NCBI GenBank assembly: GCA_007134225.1
Contig: SLLE01000076.1
Location: 79,111-143,110 of the forward strand
DNA length: 64,000 nucleotides
Direction of reading: 5' to 3'
DNA from: Tindallia sp.
Lineage (GTDB): Bacteria > Bacillota > Clostridia > Peptostreptococcales > Tindalliaceae
The position numbers and the translations under genes were made by a program. Each line of letters begins with the position of its first letter. The first letter of the stretch is position 1. Below the pieces are notes generated by a model. The model saw only the letters and a program-made list of their open reading frames with translations, searched no databases and was not told the origin of the DNA. Shown here piece by piece: positions 40,369 to 49,031 of the stretch.

Positions 40369-41328
40369 TTAGTATCCTTTATTCAGATCCACCAGATTGA
40401 TCATATTTCCCGTTCCACCCTGATAAACCCTTAAATTATTTTGCAGAATGGGCATGAATTTATCCATGTATTTTACGGATTCTCCACACATATGCGGCGT
40501 AATCACTACATTATTCATTTTCCACAAAGGACTGTCTTCCGGCAGAGGCTCTTGCTCAAAAACATCCGACACCAGTCCTCTCAATTCTCCATTTTGCAGT
40601 GCTTCAATCATATCCTTCTCATCAACGGTTCCACCTCTTCCCATGTTGATGAGGCAGGCCTCTTTTTTCATGATCGAAAACAAAAACTTGTTGATTATTT
40701 TACGGGTTTTATGCGTTTCCGGCAATAAATTGATGATGTAATCACTTTCTTCAAAAACCATCTTTATGTCTTCGATACCAGCCACTTTATCAACATAAGG
40801 AGTTTTAGCAGGATTATTTTTGATTCCTATGACGCGCATTCCCATTAAAGAAGCTTTTTTTGCCACTTCCTGACCGATACTTCCCAGTCCGAGAATTCCA
40901 ACTGTCGCACCAAATATTTCATCTTGCGGTACTTTTCTGGACCAGGTATGGTGAAATTTATTGTTCATCATTAAATGAATGTTTCTAGCTAGCATGATCA
41001 TGCTGGCAATGGCGTATTCTGCCATATGAATCCGATGTACGCCTTTTCCATTCGTAATAATAACCCCTTTTTCATGCAGTTCTTTCAATGGGAACGCGTC
41101 AACTCCGACACTCAAGGCCTGAAGCCATTTTAATTTTTTACCTTTTTGGATAACCGAGGCTTCACAGGGAAAGGTTACAACAACGTCTGCATCTTCAATT
41201 ACCTCTTTCAGTTGTTCTGATTTGTTGACAAACACAATTTTCTTAAACTGATCCGGATCAATCAACTCTTTAATCTCTTTTTCTGAATACGGCAGATAGG
41301 CGGGTATATTAAAAACAATTTTGCTCAC
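40369..41328 (-). CDS. D-2-hydroxyacid dehydrogenase family protein
   Basis: About 319 residues. The Rossmann motif GILGLGSIGQEVAKKA (about 145), the catalytic Arg region NMGRGGTVDE (about 227), the Glu region FEQEPLPEDSPLW (about 258) and the catalytic His in ITPHMCGES (about 279) mark a NAD(P)-dependent 2-hydroxyacid dehydrogenase. The N-terminal substrate domain is diverged, so the substrate (a 2-ketoacid or glyoxylate-like compound) is not assigned. AAAGGAG lies seven bases before GTG 41328; a longer ATG start would overlap the ybaK-like gene. It follows that gene by 13 bases. Confidence 0.9.
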   Translation of the reverse strand: MSKIVFNIPAYLPYSEKEIKELIDPDQFKKIVFVNKSEQLKEVIEDADVVVTFPCEASVIQKGKKLKWLQALSVGVDAFPLKELHEKGVIITNGKGVHRIHMAEYAIASMIMLARNIHLMMNNKFHHTWSRKVPQDEIFGATVGILGLGSIGQEVAKKASLMGMRVIGIKNNPAKTPYVDKVAGIEDIKMVFEESDYIINLLPETHKTRKIINKFLFSIMKKEACLINMGRGGTVDEKDMIEALQNGELRGLVSDVFEQEPLPEDSPLWKMNNVVITPHMCGESVKYMDKFMPILQNNLRVYQGGTGNMINLVDLNKGY

Positions 41329-41341
41329 ATTCGGACTCCTT

Positions 41342-41815
41342 TCAACACTTGCATACGTCGACCACTTCACCGTCCGTCACTTCCAGCAGCTGTTCTATGG
41401 TTACCGGCACAGCTGTATTGGCTGTTCCGGCAGCAGCGTAGACAACATCAAACCGTTCCATGCTGGTATCTAAAAGAACACGAACATTTTTTAACCCGAA
41501 AGGACAAACCCCGCCCGGCGGAAATCCCGTTACATCAATACACTCCTCCGCTGAAGCCATTTTAGGTTTTTTTCCCAACAGTTTTTTTATTTTGCTGCTG
41601 TTGACTTTTGCATCGCCGCTTGTAACCACCAGCACCGGTTCGTCGTCGGCAAGAAATAAAATGGATTTAGCTATTTGTCCGACGGTTACACCAAGTTGAT
41701 CTGCTGCCATTTGTGCTGTTTTGGTCGTTCCAAAATCAAATACAATCACTTTGGTGTTGATTGACAGCGACTCTATATAGTCAATCATACTCTCCAATCG
41801 TTCCTTTTCCGTCAT
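41342..41815 (-). CDS. YbaK/EbsC-family aminoacyl-tRNA deacylase
   Basis: The 157-residue protein has the YbaK/ProX fold: the family lysine in QIAKSILFL (about residue 48), VVTSGDAKVNSSKIKKLLG (about 65) and GFPPGGVCPFG (about 100). Members hydrolyse mischarged aminoacyl-tRNA such as Cys-tRNA-Pro or Ala-tRNA-Pro, which prevents mistranslation. GGGAGGG precedes ATG 41815; the frame extends upstream without a better site. It is co-transcribed between nrdG and the 2-hydroxyacid dehydrogenase. The specificity class cannot be set without alignment. Confidence 0.92.
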   Translation of the reverse strand: MTEKERLESMIDYIESLSINTKVIVFDFGTTKTAQMAADQLGVTVGQIAKSILFLADDEPVLVVTSGDAKVNSSKIKKLLGKKPKMASAEECIDVTGFPPGGVCPFGLKNVRVLLDTSMERFDVVYAAAGTANTAVPVTIEQLLEVTDGEVVDVCKC

Positions 41816-41843
41816 TAATCTATCCCTCCCATTATAGCATTTT

Positions 41844-42530
41844 TTACAAGCGAACAATGACTTCATTAAACCAAGGCTTAATTTCGTTTTGTATGGAAAT
41901 CAGTTCTTCTTTTGTATACGGAGTTAACTGATGCTTTCCAGCCAATACGTTTTGCCCATCCCTAAAGTTCTGTATCACAAATTTCTTTGCACCTTTAATC
42001 CAGTAAGCAATTTTGATCAGATCATCTTTGTCCAGCAATTCGTGACAAACCGTTGTTCTAAACTCATATTCGCGAATATTCTCCACGATCAGATCAATGC
42101 TCTTTTGAATTGCCGCTAAATCCACTTCCACTCCTGTAACCTGATGATATTTTTCCAATGGAGCCTTCACGTCCATCGCAACATAATCAAGGAGCCCGTG
42201 TTCAATCATTTCTTTTAGGGCATCTGGATTAGATCCATTGGTATCCAGCTTTATTTTATATCCCATCGAACGAATTTTAGTGGTCAAGGACAACAAGTTA
42301 TCCGATAACAGGCTTTCTCCACCAGATAAAACAACGGCATCAATCAGATGTGATCTTCTCGATAATTCTTTCAAAATTTCTTCTTCATTGAGTGCTTCGC
42401 CATCAAAAGAAATAAGTTCCGCATTATGACAATATGGGCATTTAAAGTTACATCCTTTGAAAAAAAGCACCGTGGACAATCCGTTAGGATAATCAATCAG
42501 CGATGTTTTTTGAATCCCTCCAATTGGCAT
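41844..42530 (-). CDS. nrdG: Anaerobic ribonucleotide reductase activating protein (radical SAM)
   Basis: The protein has about 228 residues. The radical-SAM cysteine motif is CNFKCPYCHN (about residues 26-35, CxxxCxxC), with VLSGGE (about 72) and DTNGSNP following. It generates the glycyl radical in NrdD. It matches the longer (about 230-residue) activase type found in clostridia rather than the 155-residue E. coli NrdG. GGAGTGG precedes ATG 42530; a farther ATG 18 bases upstream lacks a ribosome site. The AEC transporter gene separates it from nrdD. Confidence 0.93.
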   Translation of the reverse strand: MPIGGIQKTSLIDYPNGLSTVLFFKGCNFKCPYCHNAELISFDGEALNEEEILKELSRRSHLIDAVVLSGGESLLSDNLLSLTTKIRSMGYKIKLDTNGSNPDALKEMIEHGLLDYVAMDVKAPLEKYHQVTGVEVDLAAIQKSIDLIVENIREYEFRTTVCHELLDKDDLIKIAYWIKGAKKFVIQNFRDGQNVLAGKHQLTPYTKEELISIQNEIKPWFNEVIVRL

Positions 42531-42568
42531 TTTATCCACTCCATTCAAATCTTTTGTTGTTTACTTAA

Positions 42569-43516
42569 TTATATTATTCCTGCACTTCGAAAAGCAAACA
42601 CAAAAAGTGTCATGGTTAAAACTGATAAAAGCGTGCTGATCATGATAATGTTTGAAGCCAAGTCCTGATCTGCATCCATCGCTGCAGCCATGATAAAGGA
42701 TACTGTTGCCGTCGGTACTCCGGTTAACACATAGATCAGAATAATGTCTTCACTGGAATAACCTATCGACACTGCAGAAACAACAGCAAACAATGGCAGT
42801 ATAATCAGTTTTATGCTGCTGGCTAAAAGTGCTGGTATTAAGTTCACGTCAATATGCCCAAAATTAAAAGAAGCGCCAATGGCGATTAACGCCAGCGGTG
42901 TTGCAACTGAAGCAAAGTAATTCATTGTTCTGGCAATCACTAAAGGAATTTCCACCGGCAATAATGAAACGAGAATCCCTGCTGTAATGGCAAAAATGAG
43001 CGGATTTTTTCCTATATCTTTCAACGTATTGGCCAGGCTGATGCGCTTGCTCTTGTCTTTTCCGGCATAAGTAAGGATAATAACTGACAATATATTATAA
43101 AGCGGCACAATAATAGCCACCGCTAAAGGTCCCTTTAGCGCTATTCTGCCAAGAATATTTTCCATCAATGAGAATCCAATATACAAAAAATTACCCCTGA
43201 ATGCCCCTTGAGCAAAGGCCCCCACCTGATGTGGATTCCGAATGAGAAGATTTCCTGTCACCCACGAAAAAACCGCACCACCAATGGTCACAATGCCGAC
43301 AAAAATAATGAATCCAATGTCAAAATATTCCTGCACTGAAGTCATGGAAGTATCATAAAAAAGTTTTACTGGTAACGCTACATAAAACACCATGAAATTT
43401 GCCTGTTTGATAAAGTGGCTGTCAATCAGTTGCTTGTATTTCATTAAGTAACCAGCACACATAACCAGAAAAATTGGCAAAGCTGTCGCCAGACTGAATA
43501 ACAAGTTTTCCACCAT
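42569..43516 (-). CDS. AEC-family transporter (auxin efflux carrier fold)
   Basis: The protein of about 315 residues has about ten membrane helices in two five-helix repeats, as expected for the AEC/MdcF family. Recognisable parts are LPIFLVMCAGYLMKY at the N-terminus, helix-break segments with conserved Asn-Pro such as KNPLIFAITAGILVS, and GVPTATVSFIMAAAM near the C-terminus. Bacterial members export or import malonate, malate or related organic acids; the substrate here is not assigned. It lies between nrdG and nrdD, with AAAGGAAG before ATG 43516, and is probably read through from nrdD only if the weak terminator is bypassed. Confidence 0.9.
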   Translation of the reverse strand: MVENLLFSLATALPIFLVMCAGYLMKYKQLIDSHFIKQANFMVFYVALPVKLFYDTSMTSVQEYFDIGFIIFVGIVTIGGAVFSWVTGNLLIRNPHQVGAFAQGAFRGNFLYIGFSLMENILGRIALKGPLAVAIIVPLYNILSVIILTYAGKDKSKRISLANTLKDIGKNPLIFAITAGILVSLLPVEIPLVIARTMNYFASVATPLALIAIGASFNFGHIDVNLIPALLASSIKLIILPLFAVVSAVSIGYSSEDIILIYVLTGVPTATVSFIMAAAMDADQDLASNIIMISTLLSVLTMTLFVFAFRSAGII

Positions 43517-43608
43517 GAGCTGTCTTCCTTTACTGTATGTAATGGTCATATTCTATCACAAAGAACACTTTTTTTTAAGCATACTCATTATTTTGAATGT
43601 GAAATGAC

Positions 43609-43646
43609 AAAGGCCTCCCTGCTCTTTAAAAAGCGAGGGAGGCTTT
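43609..43646 (-). terminator. Hairpin downstream of nrdD
   Basis: A GCCTCCCT/AGGGAGGC stem with flanking AAA/TTT pairs lies downstream of the nrdD stop and the tandem repeats. The trailing T run is short (CCTTTGTCATTT), so termination may be partial. Confidence 0.6.
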
Positions 43647-43725
43647 GCGAGTCTCTTCAGAGGTCAGGGGTTAGCCTGAGCCCGAAGGGTGAAAAGTAAA
43701 TTCTAAACCTTAAAGACTTATCCAC

Positions 43726-43797
43726 ACCCTGAAGGATGCAGGCAACCTAAAGGGTGCAGGCAACCTAAAGGGTGCAGGCAACCTAAAGGGTGCAGGC
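43726..43797. repeat. Four tandem 18-bp units
   Basis: Three perfect contiguous copies of AACCTAAAGGGTGCAGGC occupy 43744-43797, preceded by one degenerate copy (ACCCTGAAGGATGCAGGC) at 43726. There are no spacers, so it is not a CRISPR. It lies in the nrdD 3' region, between the stop and a hairpin. Confidence 0.9.
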
Positions 43798-43843
43798 AGG
43801 AAAAATGCGCATGCTATTTACTTTTCCAATAGAAACCTGTTTG

Positions 43844-45982
43844 TTATGAAGCGTTTATATTTTCGTTTCCAACTTTATTGTTTGTTTCCGACTTTAATGA
43901 TAATTCACACTCAAACTCCAGTCTGTCTTTAAACTCTTCTTTTTTTCCTTTATTCCATGACTGCACCGGCCGGTGGAATCCGACAACCCGAGTCCAAACT
44001 TCTGTGTCTTCGCCACACACAGGGCACTCAAAATGCTCTCCCTTGATGTAACCATGCTGATGACAAATACTATAAGTCGGTGTAATCGTCATATAAGGCA
44101 TATGGGAATTTTCAAAACTCCTTTTCAACAGGAGCTTTGTCGTTTCCACATCCTGAATCTCTTCGCCTATAAATCCATGAAAAACTGTTCCTCCAGTATA
44201 CTGGGTTTGTAGCTTTTCCTGCGCCTCAATTGCTTCAAAAATATCCTTTGTATGTCCCACGGGCAGCTGTGTTGAATTTGTATAATAAGGTTCTTCGCTT
44301 CCCTGAGATATGATTCTGGGGTACATGGCTTTGTCAATTCTGGCAAACCGATAGGAGGTTCCCTCTGCAGGTGATGCTTCCAGATTCCAAAGACTTCCCG
44401 TCTCTTCCTGAAATATTCGAATGACCCGATTCATAAATTCCATTATTTCCACTGCAAACTCCAGCCCATCTTCCGTAGTAATGTCCTCCCCCAGCAAATT
44501 CAGGCATGCTTCATTCATCCCATTAAGGCCAACCGTCGAAAAGTGATTTTTAAAGTATTCACCTGTAGAGTCTTTAACGCTCTGCAAATAAAAACGTGAA
44601 TATGGATACAGTCCGGCTTCCATATAGTTTTCCAGGACAATTCTTTTCTCTTCACAGATTTCCTTCGCCAGCTCCATCAGCTTTCGGACCTGCCGCTTAA
44701 AATCTTCCATATTTTCTGATGTATGACCAATTCTTGCCATGTTCAGGGTTACCACATTAATAGAACCCGTCATTGGATTGGCTCCGAACAACCCACCACC
44801 TCTTTTGCGTAATTCCCGGTTATCCAAACGCAGTCGGCAGCACATGCTTCGAATATCTTCCGGCGCCATATCTGAATTAAGGAAATTGGCGAAGTAGGGT
44901 GTCCCGAATTTTCCGGTCATTTCCATAATGGCATCGGCGGTTTCTGAATCCCAGGGAAAATCAGGTGTTATATTAATAGTTGGAATCGGAAAACTGAATG
45001 CCCTCTGGGCTCCGTCCCCTTCCATCATCACTTCACAAAAAGCTTTGTTAAATATATCCATTTCTTTTTGAAATTCGCCATATGTTTTATCAACGGTCTT
45101 ACCGCCAATAATTGCCGGCTGATTCTTTAGCAACGGGTGAGGAGCGATATCTAACGTAATATTCGTGAATGGTGTTTGAAAGCCAACCCGAGTTGGGATA
45201 TTTAAATTGAATACAAATCGCTGCAACGCTTTTTTCACTTGATTCATCGTTAACCCATCATAATAAATAAACGGAGCCAGGTATGTATCAATGCTGGAAA
45301 CTGCCTGTGCACCAGCTGACTCTCCCTGTAGCGTGTACAGTAAGTTCACTAATTGTCCCAAAGCCGTTTCAAGGTGTTTTGGCGGCTTTGATTCCACTTT
45401 GCCTTTAGCTCCTTTAAATCCTCTTTTCAGGAAATCTTCCATATCCCATCCACAGCAGTATGGCGCCAACAAACCCAAATCGTGAATATGCAAATCTCCT
45501 CTTATATGAGCATCTCTCAATTCCTTGCGATAAATTTTATTAAGCCAGTATTTCGAACTGATTGATTCTACAATATGATTGTTCAATCCTTGAAGCGAAA
45601 AACCCATGTTTGCATTCTCATTGACACGCCAATCATCCAGGCTCACATATTCTTCCACCATTTCTTCTGCATCCATGAATAAATTCTTTACTTCGCGGAT
45701 CTCTTCTCTTTTTTTACGATATAAAATAAACGCCTTCGCTGTCTTGGCATGGCCTTCTTCTATAAGCACTTTCTCCACCAGATCCTGAATATCTTCCACG
45801 GATGGTATGCTTGCCCGATAGGTTTCATTTACGATATCCACTACTTTTTTCGCCAGCACTCCAGCTCGAATTTCATCGTCTCCACCTACTGATTTCACCG
45901 CAGCAAAAATAGCATCTTTTATCTTTGTCATTTGAAAATCGACAATTTCACCGTTTCGTTTTTGTATTCTCGTAATAGCCAA
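43844..45982 (-). CDS. nrdD: Anaerobic (class III) ribonucleoside-triphosphate reductase
   Basis: The 712-residue protein reduces ribonucleotides to deoxyribonucleotides with a glycyl radical and works only without oxygen. The N-terminal ATP-cone (about 1-90, starting ITRIQKRNGEIVDF) is the allosteric domain. The C-terminus has the zinc site in ICHQHGYIKGEHFECPVCG (the second pair is C-P-V-C) and the glycyl-radical segment RVVGFHRPVQSW (about residue 667). Start is TTG with AGGGGG nine bases upstream; no in-frame ATG is near. Two NrdR-like boxes lie immediately upstream. Confidence 0.96.
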   Translation of the reverse strand: MAITRIQKRNGEIVDFQMTKIKDAIFAAVKSVGGDDEIRAGVLAKKVVDIVNETYRASIPSVEDIQDLVEKVLIEEGHAKTAKAFILYRKKREEIREVKNLFMDAEEMVEEYVSLDDWRVNENANMGFSLQGLNNHIVESISSKYWLNKIYRKELRDAHIRGDLHIHDLGLLAPYCCGWDMEDFLKRGFKGAKGKVESKPPKHLETALGQLVNLLYTLQGESAGAQAVSSIDTYLAPFIYYDGLTMNQVKKALQRFVFNLNIPTRVGFQTPFTNITLDIAPHPLLKNQPAIIGGKTVDKTYGEFQKEMDIFNKAFCEVMMEGDGAQRAFSFPIPTINITPDFPWDSETADAIMEMTGKFGTPYFANFLNSDMAPEDIRSMCCRLRLDNRELRKRGGGLFGANPMTGSINVVTLNMARIGHTSENMEDFKRQVRKLMELAKEICEEKRIVLENYMEAGLYPYSRFYLQSVKDSTGEYFKNHFSTVGLNGMNEACLNLLGEDITTEDGLEFAVEIMEFMNRVIRIFQEETGSLWNLEASPAEGTSYRFARIDKAMYPRIISQGSEEPYYTNSTQLPVGHTKDIFEAIEAQEKLQTQYTGGTVFHGFIGEEIQDVETTKLLLKRSFENSHMPYMTITPTYSICHQHGYIKGEHFECPVCGEDTEVWTRVVGFHRPVQSWNKGKKEEFKDRLEFECELSLKSETNNKVGNENINAS

Positions 45983-45992
45983 TCCATAGCGC

Positions 45993-46039
45993 CCCCTTTA
46001 TTTAGTGTAAACCTCATTGCTCAATACTATATATGGTAT
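45993..46039 (-). promoter_or_regulatory. Pair of NrdR-like boxes upstream of nrdD
   Basis: Read on the plus strand, ATACTATATATGGTAT at 46024-46039 matches 13 of 16 positions of the NrdR consensus (ACACWATATATWGTGT as I recall it), and CCCCTTTATTTAGTGT at 45993-46008 matches 12. The two sites are 31 bp apart, the three-turn spacing usual for NrdR. The nearer site overlaps the ribosome binding site, so a site within the transcribed region is implied. Confidence 0.6.
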
Positions 46040-46220
46040 ACTCTAGCGGATGCTCTCCTATTTTCAAAACGCGATATTCGGGCAAATTTTTAATTTTTCA
46101 CAGCTCATTCTTTGTTTTTCATCCTCTATCATGTGTTTAACTCCATTTGCTTATCTTCCATTAATTTGCTTGTTGACATATTCAATCGAAATAGTACCCG
46201 TTGAAATCACTGAATGACAA

Positions 46221-46250
46221 GAGCCCTTATCAAATCGAGACCAAGGGCTC
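46221..46250 (-). terminator. Hairpin downstream of the ABC-F gene
   Basis: GAGCCCTT/AAGGGCTC with a 14-base loop lies 21 bases after the ABC-F stop on the minus strand, followed by TTGTC. It is a plausible but weak terminator. Confidence 0.55.
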
Positions 46251-46270
46251 ATTTTATTAAAATGTTGCTT

Positions 46271-48199
46271 TTAATCGTGGTCCGCTTTTGCTTTACGAAT
46301 CCTTTCAATCTTTTCCGTCAATTCAGCCCAACGTTCCAATGCCGTTTCCAGCTTGGCTTCCAGACGCTCTTTCTCTTTCATGCATTCCTGCAAGACAACA
46401 AAATCAGACTGTTGAAAAATCATGTCCTCATCAATCTTTTGAATTTTCTCCTCCAGATTTTCAATCGTGTGTTCAATTGTTTCGTATTCTCGCTTTTCAT
46501 GAAAGCTAAGTTTTGAAGGTAGCTGCTCCCTTTTCCGTTCTTCACTCTCGCTTGGATTCTTTTCTCTTTCATGCAGTGACGATGATTTGTTTTCATTATC
46601 TTTTTTAAGCCTTTCCATCCACTCGCTGCAACTACCGTGGTACTCACCAATCTGACCGCTTCCATCTAAAATCAAGAGACGGTCCGTTAGTCTGTCTAAC
46701 ATATACCGATCATGAGAAGAAATAACCACCGTTCCTTCGAATGATAACAAATAGTCTTCCAACAATGTCAGGGTATACAAATCGAGATCATTAGTCGGTT
46801 CGTCCAGAAGCAGGAAGTTGGGTTCCTCCATTAGTTTGCGCATCAGATAGAGTCTTCTTTTCTCTCCTCCGGATAGACTTTCGACTTTGGTCCATTGTTT
46901 TTCCGGTGTAAACAAAAAACGTTCCAATAACTGAGCCGCTGAAATGCGCTGTTCTTTTTCTACGGTCATATATTCCCGGCCTTCACGCGCATATTCCAAA
47001 ACTCTTAAGTCAGTATCCAATCCTTGGTTTTCCTGGTCCAAATAAGCTGTTTTCAGAGTTTTTCCCCATTTGATTTCGCCCTCTGTCGGCTTAAGCTTCC
47101 CTGCCATCAGATGAAGCAAAGTGCTCTTTCCGGTTCCGTTGGGTCCCACCAAGCCAATTATTTCACCTGGTTTTAATAATATATCAGCATTTTTTATAAT
47201 TGGAAGTTCATTTTCATAAGCAAAAGAAACGTCCTTCATTTCAAGGACCTGCTTCCCTAATCGCTTTTGCAGTAAGGGTATATCAATCCGGCGTTCTTCC
47301 TGATGGACATTTTTCTCTTTTAAGGTTTCAAATCTTTGTATTCGAGCTTTTTGTTTCGTGCTTCTGGCTCTGGCTCCTCTTTGTATCCACGCCAGCTCTT
47401 TTTTAAAGAGCGTATGCATCCGGTCTTTTTCCTTTTGCTGATGATGTACCATTTCCTGTTTGCTTTCCAGATATTGTTGGTAAGATCCAGGAAATATTGT
47501 TAGTCTTCCATGATCAAGTTCGCCAATAGAACGAATCGTTCTATCCAAAAAGTAACGATCATGGGTTACCATAACGACAGCACCTTTTCGTTGCAATAAC
47601 CATTCTTCCAGCCATAAAATCATTGATAAATCCAAGTGGTTTGTGGGCTCATCCAATATAAGCAGATCGGAAGGCTGTGCCAACGCCCTTGCAAGAGAAA
47701 TTCTTCTTCTTTGACCTCCTGAAAGCTGGTCAACAGACTGATAGAAATCCTGCATACCCAGTTTTGTCAAAATGGTTTTTGCATGTGTCTCCAAATTCCA
47801 AAGATCTTTATCCTCTATCTGCTGATGCAAATTCTGCCACTCATTTAAGGATGGCTGATGATGAGAATTTTCTTCCATTCTTTTTAAAACTTTTTTATAT
47901 TCAGATAGCAAACGCATATCGGGATCGTCACTTTTCATGACTGCATCCAGTACGGTTTGATCCAATTTTTCCTCTGTATTCTGGGAAACCATTTGAATTC
48001 TGCACTGCGGATGAAATGTCACTTGTCCAATATCTGGTTTTAACTCTCCTGCTAATATTTTCAGCAAAGTGGTTTTACCAGTGCCATTGGCACCGATGAT
48101 TCCTATTTTCGTATCTGGCCCAATAAAAAGTGTGGCATTACTTAGAATTGGCTGTATGCCATATTGATGGGTTATGTTTTCCAAACTCACATAATTCAT
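46271..48199 (-). CDS. ABC-F family ATPase (ribosome-associated)
   Basis: The 642-residue protein has two ABC nucleotide-binding domains on one chain and no membrane helices. First domain: Walker A GANGTGKTT (about 35), signature LSGGQRRRISLARAL, Walker B LLILDEPTNHLDL; second domain: GPNGTGKST (about 350), LSGGEKRRLYLMRKL and FLLLDEPTNDLDL. A basic linker between the domains (about 240-290) and a C-terminal coiled coil (about 545-642) are typical of the Uup/YdiF group. ABC-F proteins rescue stalled ribosomes or protect against antibiotics; the exact subclass is uncertain. Its start overlaps the end of murI by 62 bases. Confidence 0.95.
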   Translation of the reverse strand: MNYVSLENITHQYGIQPILSNATLFIGPDTKIGIIGANGTGKTTLLKILAGELKPDIGQVTFHPQCRIQMVSQNTEEKLDQTVLDAVMKSDDPDMRLLSEYKKVLKRMEENSHHQPSLNEWQNLHQQIEDKDLWNLETHAKTILTKLGMQDFYQSVDQLSGGQRRRISLARALAQPSDLLILDEPTNHLDLSMILWLEEWLLQRKGAVVMVTHDRYFLDRTIRSIGELDHGRLTIFPGSYQQYLESKQEMVHHQQKEKDRMHTLFKKELAWIQRGARARSTKQKARIQRFETLKEKNVHQEERRIDIPLLQKRLGKQVLEMKDVSFAYENELPIIKNADILLKPGEIIGLVGPNGTGKSTLLHLMAGKLKPTEGEIKWGKTLKTAYLDQENQGLDTDLRVLEYAREGREYMTVEKEQRISAAQLLERFLFTPEKQWTKVESLSGGEKRRLYLMRKLMEEPNFLLLDEPTNDLDLYTLTLLEDYLLSFEGTVVISSHDRYMLDRLTDRLLILDGSGQIGEYHGSCSEWMERLKKDNENKSSSLHEREKNPSESEERKREQLPSKLSFHEKREYETIEHTIENLEEKIQKIDEDMIFQQSDFVVLQECMKEKERLEAKLETALERWAELTEKIERIRKAKADHD

Positions 48200-49031
48200 T
48201 GGTTTTCCTCAATTCTATTTGCAGTTGCTCTAAAGCGATTTCACCATTATTTTGCAGCTGTTTTAAGAGTAGATTTTTGCTTTTGATTAATCGTTCAATG
48301 CTTTGGCTGGAGTCCATCAAGCATACCTTAGCCGGCCCTTGAAATGAGATGGAGCGAGATTGTTTTTTCAACATTCGAATTGTTTGTCTGACCGTGCCTT
48401 CATTGCCATCATAAATGACAGTATCTTTAGGAAACTTTTTCTGCCATTGGTTTTTGATCAGTACATAATGTGTGCACCCCAACACCACACCATCAAACTG
48501 AAAAGATTTGTAAGGTTCCAGCAATTCTTCAATCTTTTTGTCCACTTCGGTTGATTCGGGACCATACTTTTCAATTTGATCTACCAGCCCATGGCATGGA
48601 AGTCTCACAATCTCATGCTGATCACCAATGGACTCCATTAAAGCTGCAAACTTGCTTTCTTTTAGGGTAAGGGCAGTTGCCGCTACTAAAATCCTGCTGG
48701 AAGCTCCTTTTTTCACCGCCGGTTTGACTGCTGGCTCCATACCAATAATCGGAAAAGCAAACGTCTCTCTCAACACTTCTACAGCCGCACTGGTTGCTGT
48801 ATTACATGCAATTACAACTGCATCAACGGATAGATCTTTAAGATATTCCAGGCTATGCATGGTATGCTCCAGCACTCTACCGGGAGCCAATTCGCCATAG
48901 GGAGCATGCTTGGAATCGCTAAGAAAAACAAAGGATTCCCCTGGCATCGCTTCAATTAAATTTGCTAATACGCTGATGCCGCCATAGCCTGAATCAAAAA
49001 CACCGATGGAGCCATGATTCACTTTTTCCAT
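48138..49031 (-). CDS. murI: Glutamate racemase
   Basis: The 297-residue enzyme makes D-glutamate for peptidoglycan. The active-site cysteines are in IACNTATSAA (about 74) and GCTHYVLI (about 186), and VFDSGYGGISVL is the N-terminal family motif. The core is about 265 residues; the last roughly 30 residues are extra and are encoded in the same bases as the N-terminus of the ABC-F protein. It overlaps pgi by 13 bases, so the cluster ABC-F/murI/pgi is translationally coupled. Confidence 0.95.
   Translation of the reverse strand: MEKVNHGSIGVFDSGYGGISVLANLIEAMPGESFVFLSDSKHAPYGELAPGRVLEHTMHSLEYLKDLSVDAVVIACNTATSAAVEVLRETFAFPIIGMEPAVKPAVKKGASSRILVAATALTLKESKFAALMESIGDQHEIVRLPCHGLVDQIEKYGPESTEVDKKIEELLEPYKSFQFDGVVLGCTHYVLIKNQWQKKFPKDTVIYDGNEGTVRQTIRMLKKQSRSISFQGPAKVCLMDSSQSIERLIKSKNLLLKQLQNNGEIALEQLQIELRKTNELCEFGKHNPSIWHTANSK

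Noticed and set aside
43726-43797. Possible CRISPR array
   Set aside because: The units are contiguous with no spacers, and no cas genes are in the window.
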